Below, in pieces: positions 7,528 to 14,639 of a stretch of DNA of 20,904 nucleotides (position 1 is the stretch's first letter; every line of letters starts with the position of its first letter). The DNA comes from JBEVNR01 sp040507985 (GTDB lineage: Bacteria > Pseudomonadota > Alphaproteobacteria > Rickettsiales > UBA6187): the NCBI GenBank assembly GCA_040507985.1, contig JBEVNR010000047.1, positions 1 through 20,904 on the forward strand, written 5' to 3'. The notes under the pieces were generated by a model. That model was not told the DNA's origin and made no database searches. It saw only the letters and a list, made by a program, of their open reading frames with translations. Made by a program: the position numbers and the translations under genes.

Positions 7528-8001
7528 ATGTCTAGCGAGCCTAAAATAGAGTTCGGAGGAACGTTGCTGTACGGGCTGTTAGATTTAAACACAGCGCAAG
7601 ATCCCCAAAACGTCCGTTATGCCATAACTAACGATAATCAAGCGTTTCTTTATAGAAAAGGCAACATCGAACGCCCCGTTCCGCAAGCCGTTCGCGACGC
7701 CTGCGAACAGGGTGACGGAAAGAAGGTGGCCATGTCGTTCTCGGTTAAGTCCGGCAATGCGACGTCAATCGAAGTCATGCAATACCTGCAATCCGCTGTA
7801 GTTAAAGCCGGCATTGACAATTCTCAAATTGCGCGTTGCTCCGACGCGTTTTTGGAACGAAACGGCGCGAAAGGCGAAACATGGTATACCATCGCCGGCG
7901 TTTCCGCGCTTAAGGGCGTTCACGAATGTTTCGTGGCGTTTGCGCACGCATTCACCGGCGGCGTCAACATTGATTCTGATTACGTTATTGCCGGTCGCTA
8001 A
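7528..8001 (+). CDS. Hypothetical protein, 157 residues
   Basis: I do not recognise this protein. It starts at an ATG with AAGGG five bases upstream and ends 139 bp before the adhC ATG region on the same strand. It has no signal peptide and no membrane segment, so it is probably cytoplasmic. Mixed alpha/beta composition, three scattered cysteines and no obvious catalytic motif. The codon usage and intact frame look like a real gene. A separate promoter lies between it and adhC, so the two need not be co-transcribed. The long in-frame extension of adhC over its 3' half is a shadow. Confidence 0.6.
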   Translation: MSSEPKIEFGGTLLYGLLDLNTAQDPQNVRYAITNDNQAFLYRKGNIERPVPQAVRDACEQGDGKKVAMSFSVKSGNATSIEVMQYLQSAVVKAGIDNSQIARCSDAFLERNGAKGETWYTIAGVSALKGVHECFVAFAHAFTGGVNIDSDYVIAGR

Positions 8002-8066
8002 GCTTGCTACGCTCTTCGCCTGTCCTTACCGAAAATTGCCCTATAAAAAACTCCGAAAGAAAAAAA

Positions 8067-8094
8067 TTGTGCGGAAGCGTAAGATCGTTACAAT
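8067..8094 (+). promoter_or_regulatory. Sigma70-like promoter for adhC
   Basis: TTGTGC at 8067-8072 and TACAAT at 8089-8094 are 16 bp apart. TACAAT matches the -10 consensus at 5 of 6 positions. The start site would be near 8101, giving a leader of about 45 bases to the adhC ATG. It probably also serves the sensor kinase gene that follows by 9 bp. Confidence 0.5.
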
Positions 8095-8146
8095 GCCGTT
8101 ATGTCGCTTAGGCAAAAACTCCCTCAAACAGCCAGGACGCATGACC

Positions 8147-9253
8147 ATGCAAACCCGCGCCGCCGTCGCTTTTTCGTCCAAACAACCGCTTTCCGTCGAA
8201 ACCGTCGATCTTGCGCCGCCGCGCGAGGGGGAGGTCTTAATCGAAATAAAAGCCACGGGCGTATGCCATACCGACGCCTACACCCTCTCCGGGGACGATC
8301 CGGAGGGCGCCTTCCCCGCCATTCTAGGCCATGAGGGCGCAGGCGTCGTGGTAGAGGCGGGCAAAGGCGTCAAATCGCTGAAACCGGGCGATAGCGTCAT
8401 TCCCCTATACACGCCGGAATGCCGCGAGTGCGATTACTGCCTGCACCCCAAAACCAATTTATGCCAGGCCATTCGCTCCACGCAAGGCAAGGGCGTCATG
8501 CCGGACGGCACGTCCCGCTTTTCGCTGAACGGCGAACCGATCTTGCATTATATGGGATGCTCCACTTTCTCTAATTTTACCGTATTGCCGGAAATCGCCG
8601 TCGCCAAAATCCGCCCGGACGCCCCGTTCGACAAAGTGTGTTATATCGGATGCGGAGTGACGACGGGCGTCGGCGCCGTGGTGTTCGACGCCAAGGTCGA
8701 ACCGGGATCAAACGTTGCCGTGTTCGGCTTAGGGGGAATCGGGCTAAACGTGGTGCAGGCCGCGCGGATGGTCGGCGCCGACAAAATTATCGGCATAGAC
8801 CTGAATCCGAAGCGCGAGGCGCACGCAAGGCGCTTCGGCATGACGCACTTCATCAATCCAAAAGACGCGCCAAACGTCGTCGAGGCCATACAAGATTTAA
8901 CCAAAGGCGGCGTCGATTACAGTTTTGAATGCATCGGCAACACCGACGTCATGCGGCAAGCGCTGGAATGCTGCCACAAGGGATGGGGCGAAAGCGTCAT
9001 TATCGGCGTGGCCGGCGCCGGCAAGGAAATTTCGACGCGCCCGTTTCAATTGGTGACGGGGCGCGTGTGGCGCGGATCGGCCTTCGGCGGCGCAAGGGGG
9101 CGCACCGACGTGCCGAAAATCGTCGATTGGTACATGGAGGGAAAAATCGACGTCGATTCCCTCATTACCCATACGTTCGCGTTAAACGACATTAACAAGG
9201 CGTTCGACCTCATGCGCGCCGGCGAATCCATTCGCAGCGTCATACGGTTTTAG
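8147..9253 (+). CDS. adhC: S-(hydroxymethyl)glutathione dehydrogenase / class III alcohol dehydrogenase
   Basis: Zinc-dependent medium-chain dehydrogenase that oxidises S-hydroxymethylglutathione, formed from formaldehyde and glutathione, with NAD+; it can also reduce S-nitrosoglutathione. The 368-residue length is standard. Catalytic zinc ligands are Cys40 and His62 with Cys169; the structural zinc loop has Cys92, Cys95, Cys98 and Cys106. The Rossmann motif GLGGIG is at 194-199 with Asp218 for NAD binding, and the class III block RPFQLVTGRVWRGSAFGGARGRTD is present in the C-terminal third. I prefer the ATG at 8147 (AGGA nine bases upstream, usual N-terminus MxTRAAVAF) to the one at 8141. A sensor kinase gene begins 9 bp after the stop. 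Confidence 0.96.
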   Translation: MQTRAAVAFSSKQPLSVETVDLAPPREGEVLIEIKATGVCHTDAYTLSGDDPEGAFPAILGHEGAGVVVEAGKGVKSLKPGDSVIPLYTPECRECDYCLHPKTNLCQAIRSTQGKGVMPDGTSRFSLNGEPILHYMGCSTFSNFTVLPEIAVAKIRPDAPFDKVCYIGCGVTTGVGAVVFDAKVEPGSNVAVFGLGGIGLNVVQAARMVGADKIIGIDLNPKREAHARRFGMTHFINPKDAPNVVEAIQDLTKGGVDYSFECIGNTDVMRQALECCHKGWGESVIIGVAGAGKEISTRPFQLVTGRVWRGSAFGGARGRTDVPKIVDWYMEGKIDVDSLITHTFALNDINKAFDLMRAGESIRSVIRF

Positions 9254-9262
9254 GCGCCCGCC

Positions 9263-10636
9263 ATGCATGGTCCCGTTGCAAAAATAACGATGCGGATGAG
9301 GCGGTGTGTGCGCGCGGCCTACCCAAGGCGCATGTTCCTGCGATTCTTGCTGATTATCGTCGTGCCGATGGCGATCACGCAGGCCATCGCCATTTTTATG
9401 TTCTATGAACGCCATTGGAGCAGCGTCAGCAAGCACATGACCCGTGCCGCCGCCGGAGACGTGTTGTTGTTGCTCGACGCAGCGAAGGAAATGCCTCCGG
9501 AGAAGGCGAAGGCGTCCGTCGATCGTGCGTCCGCCCTTTTATACGTGAACGCCGCGCTTTACCCTCCCGGCGCCGCGTTGCCTTCGTCCTCGCATAAACG
9601 CCCGTCCGCGCCCGCGAGGGAGGCCGGCGGCTCATTGCTGAAGGAATTAAAAAAACAAGGCGACGGCGCGTTTTCCATGAGCTACGCCCACGGCTATCGC
9701 TTAACCGCTTCCGTCACGAACGGCACGTTAATAGTCGACGTGCCGTATAAGCGGTTGGCGAATCCCTCCACCTATATTTTTATTTTATGGATGGCGGGAA
9801 CGGGCGCGGCGATGGCGGGGGTGGCGGCGCTGTTTATGCGCAATCAGGTGCGCGCCGTATTAAAATTGGCCGACGCCATGGAGCATGTAGGGCGCGGCGA
9901 CTTTTCGCAACGTTTTTCGCCCGGCGGCGCCAGCGAGGTGCGCGCGGCAGGCGGGGCCTTTCTGGCGATGAAAGAGCGCATCGCGCGTTTTATCCGCAGC
10001 CGCACCGACATGCTGAGCGGCATTTCCCATGATTTGCGCACGCCGATTACGCGGCTTCGCCTGCGATTGGCGATGGCGCCCGAAAATGGCGCGCCGGAGG
10101 GGGCGGAAGCGGATTTGGACGAAATGGAGCGCATGATCGACGGTTATCTCGCCTATATGCGCGACGAGCGCACGTCCAAAGGCGAAGAACAAATCTCGGA
10201 CGTAAAACAAGCCGTGGACGAGGTCGTCGCCGCGAACGCACGTTCCGGGGTGTGGATTGACGTTAATATACGGGACGGATTGCCGCCTCTTGCGCTTGCG
10301 CCGGAGGCGTTTGCTCGCGTTTTAACGAATTTATTGCAAAATGCAATTAAGTACGGCAAAGGCGTCGCGTTGATTTCGGCGCGCCAAATAGAGGAGGGAA
10401 TGACGGAAATTTCCGTCGAGGATAACGGCGACGGCGTGCCGGAAGAGGCGAGGGACGACGTGTTCCGCCCCTTTTATCGCGTCGCTCGCGCCGGAGACAA
10501 ACATAAAAGCGTAGGGCTTGGGCTATCCATCGTCAAAGACTTAACCGACGGCGCCGGCGGGAGCGTTCGCATGGAAAAAAGCGAAGAACTCGGCGGCGCC
10601 AAGTGCGTCGTCGCGCTTCCTTCCGTCTGCGGGTAA
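9263..10636 (+). CDS. EnvZ-like membrane sensor histidine kinase
   Basis: A 457-residue two-component sensor. Membrane helix 1 is at about residues 25-48, a periplasmic domain spans about 50-168, and helix 2 is at about 171-192. A HAMP linker follows, then the phosphoacceptor segment SGISHDLRTPITR with His256. The ATP-binding boxes are N (LLQNAIKYG, Asn360), G1 (DNGDGV, 387-392), F (FRPFYRV) and G2 (GLGLSIVKD, from 418). HDLRTP followed by TRLRLRLAM is typical of the EnvZ group. It starts 9 bp after adhC, so co-transcription is likely. No response regulator gene is visible in the window, so its partner and signal are unknown. The ATG at 9263 has AGG about 8 bases upstream; later starts at residues 10, 12 or 24 are possible. 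All key residues are intact. Confidence 0.92.
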   Translation: MHGPVAKITMRMRRCVRAAYPRRMFLRFLLIIVVPMAITQAIAIFMFYERHWSSVSKHMTRAAAGDVLLLLDAAKEMPPEKAKASVDRASALLYVNAALYPPGAALPSSSHKRPSAPAREAGGSLLKELKKQGDGAFSMSYAHGYRLTASVTNGTLIVDVPYKRLANPSTYIFILWMAGTGAAMAGVAALFMRNQVRAVLKLADAMEHVGRGDFSQRFSPGGASEVRAAGGAFLAMKERIARFIRSRTDMLSGISHDLRTPITRLRLRLAMAPENGAPEGAEADLDEMERMIDGYLAYMRDERTSKGEEQISDVKQAVDEVVAANARSGVWIDVNIRDGLPPLALAPEAFARVLTNLLQNAIKYGKGVALISARQIEEGMTEISVEDNGDGVPEEARDDVFRPFYRVARAGDKHKSVGLGLSIVKDLTDGAGGSVRMEKSEELGGAKCVVALPSVCG

Positions 10637-10680
10637 ACGTCGGCAAATCTCATATTGAAAATAGGCTATTTGATAAGGTC

Positions 10681-10917
10681 ATGATCGGAGAAATATTAGA
10701 ACCGTCGGTACGAAGCGAGTTGCCGGCGCAGCACAAGCGGGGGCGGGACGGTCGCGCTTGTGACCGGATCAAGGTCGTATTGCTTCGGGACGACGGCCGG
10801 ACGTATTCGGCAATTGCGTCTGCGTTGCTTTTGAGCGAAGAGGGGGGTCGCGTTCAACTTAACGATTACGAGACGCGCGGGAAGCTTTCGCCGGAGAACG
10901 GCGGCTCGTCATCATAG
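10681..10917 (+). pseudogene. Truncated IS630-family transposase (N-terminal helix-turn-helix fragment)
   Basis: The 78-residue frame starting at 10681 resembles the N-terminal DNA-binding part of IS630-type transposases. It has the core DRIKVVLLRDDGRTYSAIAS followed by an ALLLSEE-type helix, and ends in a KLSPENGGSS linker at a stop codon. The whole DDE catalytic domain that should follow is absent; mnmE starts 47 bp later. No terminal inverted repeat could be assigned. I treat it as a decayed insertion-sequence remnant between the sensor kinase and mnmE. The frame can be extended upstream into the kinase gene, but that part does not resemble transposase. Confidence 0.65.
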
Positions 10918-10964
10918 GCTTCTTATTCTGTGCATAAGGTGAGTTATTAAAAGGAATACTATAC

Positions 10965-12302
10965 ATGGAAACCATTTTCGCCGCCGCGACCGTTCGCGCC
11001 AAAAGCGCGGTGGCGGTGATTCGCGTCTCCGGAGCGCGCGCGACGGACGCCTTGACGCGCTGCTCGACCTTGCCCTCGCTTCCGCCGCCGCGTCGCGCCG
11101 CTTACGTTGCTTTCGTTCATCCGCACGCGCGCGACGTCATAGACAAGGGATTGGCGTTGTATTTTCCCGCGCCGCATAGTTTTACGGGCGAGGATTGCGT
11201 CGAGTGGCACATTCACGGCGGACCGGCGGTCGTCGAGCGGGCGCTTCGGGCCATTGGGTCGCTGGAAGGGTTTCGCCGGGCGGAGGCGGGAGAATTTAGT
11301 CGCCGCGCCTACGACAATCGTAAAATGAATGCGCTCGAGCTGGAAGGGCTGGCGGACATGCTTTCGGCGGAAACGGATGCGCAAGCGAAGCAGGCGGCGA
11401 AATTGCTGTCGGGAGAGACCGGCGCGGAAATACTCCGGCTGCGCGACATGATCGTGGACGCCCAGGCTTATATCGAGGCATACATCGATTTTCCCGACGA
11501 ACCGATACCGGAATCCATCAGCGACGACATTTCCCTTAAGGTCGCGACGGTCAAAGCGGCGCTGGAACGGGCGCTTGCGGCCGGAAAGCGCAACCGACTG
11601 GTGCGAAGCGGCATGAAAGTGACGCTGTTCGGCGCGCCCAACGCGGGCAAGTCAACGCTGATGAACGCCTTGGCCAAGGCGGACGTGGCGATTGCCTCCC
11701 CCGTTCCCGGCACGACGCGCGACAGCATTAGCGTCAGGCTCGACGTGGGGGGGTATCCGGTATCGCTTACCGACACGGCGGGATTGCGCGACAGCGACGA
11801 CGCGATAGAAAAAGAAGGGGTCGCAAGGGCGCGGAATCGCATAGCCGACGCCGATTTGGCCCTTGCGATCGTCGCCGCCGACGAAGGCATAACCGACGAC
11901 GTCCGAGCGCATATTGACGACGCTACCCCTATTATCGTGAATAAAACGGACAAAATTTCCGGACCGCCGCCCGTTTTCCACCCGCGCGCGCGCCATGTGT
12001 ACGCATCGCTTACGGAAGATCCGGAACGGGCCGCTACGGAGATTCTGGCGCTGATCGAGCATTTCGCCGACGCCTCGTTTGCCGGCGGCGAAGGCGCCGC
12101 CCTCGTGACGCGCGAGAGGCACCAAGCCTATTTAGAAAACGCGCTCGACGCCTTGTCCGACGTGGACATGCGCGCCCTGCCGCCCGAAATAGCGGCGGAA
12201 CATCTACGCCGCGCCGCCTACGAAACGGGAGCGGTCGCCGGATTTTCCGATACGGAAGAGATGCTCGATAAATTGTTTCGCGAATTCTGCATAGGAAAAT
12301 AA
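10965..12302 (+). CDS. mnmE: tRNA modification GTPase MnmE (TrmE)
   Basis: Works with MnmG to make the 5-carboxymethylaminomethyl (or related) modification on wobble U34 of certain tRNAs, using a tetrahydrofolate-derived carbon unit. The 445-residue protein has the N-terminal folate-binding domain (DTIxA-like start, FTGEDCVEWHIHGG at about 73-86) and a helical domain. The inserted G domain has G1 GAPNAGKS (223-230), G2 GTTRD (249-253), G3 DTAG (270-273) and G4 NKTD (326-329). It ends in the family's FCIGK with Cys442. The ATG has AAGGA ten bases upstream. A strong terminator follows the stop. Intact and normal in length. Confidence 0.96.
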   Translation: METIFAAATVRAKSAVAVIRVSGARATDALTRCSTLPSLPPPRRAAYVAFVHPHARDVIDKGLALYFPAPHSFTGEDCVEWHIHGGPAVVERALRAIGSLEGFRRAEAGEFSRRAYDNRKMNALELEGLADMLSAETDAQAKQAAKLLSGETGAEILRLRDMIVDAQAYIEAYIDFPDEPIPESISDDISLKVATVKAALERALAAGKRNRLVRSGMKVTLFGAPNAGKSTLMNALAKADVAIASPVPGTTRDSISVRLDVGGYPVSLTDTAGLRDSDDAIEKEGVARARNRIADADLALAIVAADEGITDDVRAHIDDATPIIVNKTDKISGPPPVFHPRARHVYASLTEDPERAATEILALIEHFADASFAGGEGAALVTRERHQAYLENALDALSDVDMRALPPEIAAEHLRRAAYETGAVAGFSDTEEMLDKLFREFCIGK

Positions 12303-12319
12303 AAGGACATGAACGAAGG

Positions 12320-12363
12320 AAAAAGGGAGACGCGACGCAGCCCGTCGATTCTCCCTTTTTTCT
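12320..12363 (+). terminator. Bidirectional intrinsic terminator after mnmE
   Basis: Perfect stem AAAAAGGGAGA (12320-12330) paired with TCTCCCTTTTT (12350-12360), extended inside by CGACG/CGTCG, followed by T residues. Because both arms carry A or T runs, it can also stop transcription arriving on the minus strand from the membrane-protein gene. It starts 18 bp past the mnmE stop. Confidence 0.88.
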
Positions 12364-12440
12364 TGTCCGCATAACGGCAGGCGGCGCGCTTATGCGTTGG
12401 ATATGGTTATTTAACGTCGCGCTTTAAGGGGGCGACGAAA

Positions 12441-12454
12441 GCGGTTTATACCGC
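12441..12454 (-). terminator. Short hairpin over the stop codon of the membrane-protein gene
   Basis: A GCGGT/ACCGC stem with a 4-base loop overlaps the TAA of the minus-strand gene ending at 12446 and is followed on that strand by TTTCGT. It is a weak terminator at best; the bidirectional one at 12320-12363 is the more likely stop. Positions 12364-12440 show nothing else. Confidence 0.3.
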
Positions 12455-13246
12455 GTATGGTTGGGCATAACCATAGGAGGAGCGGGGTTTTTCTTCTGAA
12501 GTTTCGGGAGAGAAGTATGCCGATGGAGGATGAGGGATGGGATTCGGGAAATTATTTTCAACGTCTCTTTCGACTATTCCGCCCTTAGCGCAAAAATCGC
12601 ACGATTGACCATGTCGAGAAGGCCCAGTGTTGAAGAAAAGAATTAAAGTTGCGCGCCCTCTCGTTCGCTCAATCGCTTTCATCAATTCCGTACGTATAGT
12701 AAAAACATAGGCGCACGGCAATATCACCGTCCACAATGCCGGAAACACGAATAGCAACCCGAAGCGAACATCAAACATGATCGTTGCAATAATAGAGGCG
12801 ACAACGTACGCAAGAACGAGAACGAGCATTTTTAACAACCCGAAGCAGACTACTCCCAGCTTTTTTGGAGTGGTATTTGCGCGGCTCTCCAGTAGGGCGT
12901 ACCTAAAAAGAAAATTTTTTACGTACTTAACGGGTTTGAAGGCGAGAAGTACTGCCATATAGAATGCTTGCATGGCAAACAATATGCCGGCGGAGAAAAC
13001 TCCCATATGGGCATAAGGACTCTCCGTAACCTTTTTCTCGAAGAAAATACGACAAGCCGCAACCATGGATATCATAAACATGATTGCTGCCATGACGCGG
13101 AATAGACGGGCAAAGCGATTTAGCGCCTTACGTCCGCAACCGAATAAATTGTCTTTGATGTCCGGAATGATGGATGCTCCCTTAGGATGATAAGCGGTAA
13201 GCCTGAAGGGAGGCAGCGCCTCCGCTCCATAAGGAAAGAAAGACAT
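12446..13246 (-). CDS. Four-helix integral membrane protein of unknown function
   Basis: A 266-residue protein I cannot assign to a family. Four hydrophobic segments are visible at about residues 51-68, 81-102, 131-158 and 162-184. The N-terminal 45 residues are polar with basic clusters, as expected for a cytoplasmic end. The C-terminal 80 residues are soluble and contain CDFC (Cys216, Cys219) and a Pro/Tyr/Ser-rich tail. The layout of four helices in two pairs, with basic connecting loops, recalls RDD-like or accessory membrane proteins, but I see no diagnostic motif. The ribosome binding site is poor. It is convergent with mnmE and divergent from pdhA; its promoter probably lies in the AT-rich spacer. 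Confidence 0.65.
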   Translation of the reverse strand: MSFFPYGAEALPPFRLTAYHPKGASIIPDIKDNLFGCGRKALNRFARLFRVMAAIMFMISMVAACRIFFEKKVTESPYAHMGVFSAGILFAMQAFYMAVLLAFKPVKYVKNFLFRYALLESRANTTPKKLGVVCFGLLKMLVLVLAYVVASIIATIMFDVRFGLLFVFPALWTVILPCAYVFTIRTELMKAIERTRGRATLILFFNTGPSRHGQSCDFCAKGGIVERDVENNFPNPIPHPPSAYFSPETSEEKPRSSYGYAQPYAV

Positions 13247-13360
13247 TTAGGGCAAGGGGTAGTCACGCGTGCGAACCGGCGCAAACGTCACAAGGAAACC
13301 AAGCGAGAACAACGAGTTTATAATTTGACGAGGGCGCGAGATGAAGCGAATTCCTGAAAT

Positions 13361-13415
13361 AGTATAATTTTATTATACTGTAATATTTTTTACAAGTACA
13401 TATATGTTTTGTAAA
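13361..13415. promoter_or_regulatory. AT-rich nested palindromes with a candidate minus-strand promoter
   Basis: AGTATAAT/ATTATACT forms a perfect 8-bp inverted repeat with a 3-base loop at 13361-13379. A second repeat, TTTACAA/TTGTAAA, is at 13389-13395 and 13409-13415 and encloses the perfect palindrome ACATATATGT (13398-13407). On the minus strand TTGTAA (13390-13395) and TAAAAT (13367-13372) lie 17 bp apart, a plausible promoter for the membrane-protein gene whose -35 overlaps one repeat. Such composition yields chance matches. The rest of the 356-bp spacer (13247-13602) contains only the pdhA promoter. Confidence 0.35.
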
Positions 13416-13529
13416 TTCAGCGCTCGATACAGGGTAGAAACATGAATAACGCACACAGCCTAAGATATTAATCCAAATGTCGGGGAACGGCAAAAAATAC
13501 TAATCAGCCCTGCTCCGCTTTATCTTCTC

Positions 13530-13559
13530 TTGACGCAACGCCGTTTTTTCCTTTATGCT
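13530..13559 (+). promoter_or_regulatory. Sigma70-like promoter for pdhA-pdhB
   Basis: TTGACG at 13530-13535 and TATGCT at 13554-13559 are separated by 18 bp; the -35 matches consensus at 5 of 6 positions. The start site would fall near 13566, leaving a leader of about 37 bases before the pdhA ATG. No other strong candidate is visible nearby. Confidence 0.55.
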
Positions 13560-13602
13560 CCGCACATGTGGTTAGAGGGAATAGGCAGGAATACGTTATA
13601 CT

Positions 13603-14619
13603 ATGAGTACAGCAATATCCGACGCAGCCGGCGTGCGCATCGACGCCCACCCAAGCTGCGGTTTGTCGAAAGCCGATCTTTTACGTCTCTATTACGACAT
13701 GACGCTTATTCGCCGTTTCGAGGAAAAAGCCGGACAATTATACGGCATGGGCATGATCGGTGGATTTTGCCATCTTTATATCGGCCAGGAAGCCGTCGCC
13801 GTTGGTATGCAACACGTCATTAAAGAGGGCGACAGCGTCATCACCACCTACCGAGACCACGGCTTGATGCTCGCCTGCGGCAGCGATCCGTACTCCGTAT
13901 TGACCGAACTGATGGGGCGCAGGGACGGCTGTTCGCAAGGTAAGGGCGGCTCGATGCACATGTTCGACCTAAAGAAAGAGTTTTACGGCGGTCACGGCAT
14001 CGTCGGCGCTCCGGTGCCGCTGGGGACGGGCGTGGCGTTCGCCCATAAATATAAAAACAAGGACAATATTTGCCTCACCTATTTCGGTGACGGCGCCGTC
14101 AACCAAGGACAGGTGTACGAAGCCTTTAACATGGCCGCCTTGTGGAAGCTTCCCGTTCTCTACATTATCGAAAACAACGAATATGCGATGGGCATGTCGG
14201 TCAAGCGTTCGTCGTCGACCACCGAGTTATATCTTCGCGGCGACGCGTTCGGCATTGCCGGCGCACAAGTCGACGGCATGGACGTATTTGCCGTGATGGA
14301 AGCCGGACGAAAGGCCGTCGATCACGTGCGCGGCGCGCAGGAGCCGTTTATTTTAGAGATGAAAACCTACCGCTATCGCGGCCATTCCATGTCCGATCCC
14401 GCGAAATATCGTTCGCGCGAGGAAGTCGACCACATGAAGGAAACCCGCGACCCCATCGACAAGGTGCGCGCGGCGTTACTTGCCGCCGGTTGCTCCGAAA
14501 ATCAATTGAAGTCCGAAGAAAAGAAAATCAAAGACATGTTACACGACGTCGTCGAGCGCGCCAAGGTTTGCCCCGAACCGGACGAGGGGTTGTTGTGGAC
14601 GGACGTGTATTCCGATTAA
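13603..14619 (+). CDS. pdhA: Pyruvate dehydrogenase E1 component, alpha subunit
   Basis: With PdhB it forms the thiamine-diphosphate E1 enzyme that decarboxylates pyruvate and acetylates the lipoyl group of E2, feeding acetyl-CoA to the TCA cycle. The 338-residue protein carries the thiamine-diphosphate motif from GDGAVNQG (162-169) to NN (191-192). It also has the QEAVAVGM and YRDHG blocks and the YRYRGHSMSDPAKYR active-site loop. This two-subunit E1 is typical of alphaproteobacteria and mitochondria, unlike the single-chain AceE of Escherichia coli. AGGCAGGA precedes the ATG at a rather long spacing of 12. pdhB follows after 20 bp, an evident operon. E2 (pdhC) and E3 are not in the window. 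Confidence 0.96.
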   Translation: MSTAISDAAGVRIDAHPSCGLSKADLLRLYYDMTLIRRFEEKAGQLYGMGMIGGFCHLYIGQEAVAVGMQHVIKEGDSVITTYRDHGLMLACGSDPYSVLTELMGRRDGCSQGKGGSMHMFDLKKEFYGGHGIVGAPVPLGTGVAFAHKYKNKDNICLTYFGDGAVNQGQVYEAFNMAALWKLPVLYIIENNEYAMGMSVKRSSSTTELYLRGDAFGIAGAQVDGMDVFAVMEAGRKAVDHVRGAQEPFILEMKTYRYRGHSMSDPAKYRSREEVDHMKETRDPIDKVRAALLAAGCSENQLKSEEKKIKDMLHDVVERAKVCPEPDEGLLWTDVYSD

Positions 14620-14639
14620 ATAGCGTTAAGGGCAAAGCA

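Noticed and set aside
7814..8146. Long in-frame N-terminal extension of adhC
   Set aside because: It overlaps the hypothetical gene in another frame, shows no dehydrogenase similarity and lies partly upstream of the likely promoter. The family start is at 8147.
10603..10680. Extension of the transposase fragment into the sensor kinase 3' end
   Set aside because: That part overlaps kinase codons in another frame and does not resemble transposase; ATG 10681 fits.
14142..14639. Long in-frame N-terminal extension of pdhB, possibly a lipoyl domain
   Set aside because: It overlaps pdhA in another frame and reads as Arg/Ser-rich noise without a lipoyl motif; a ribosome binding site precedes the ATG at 14640.
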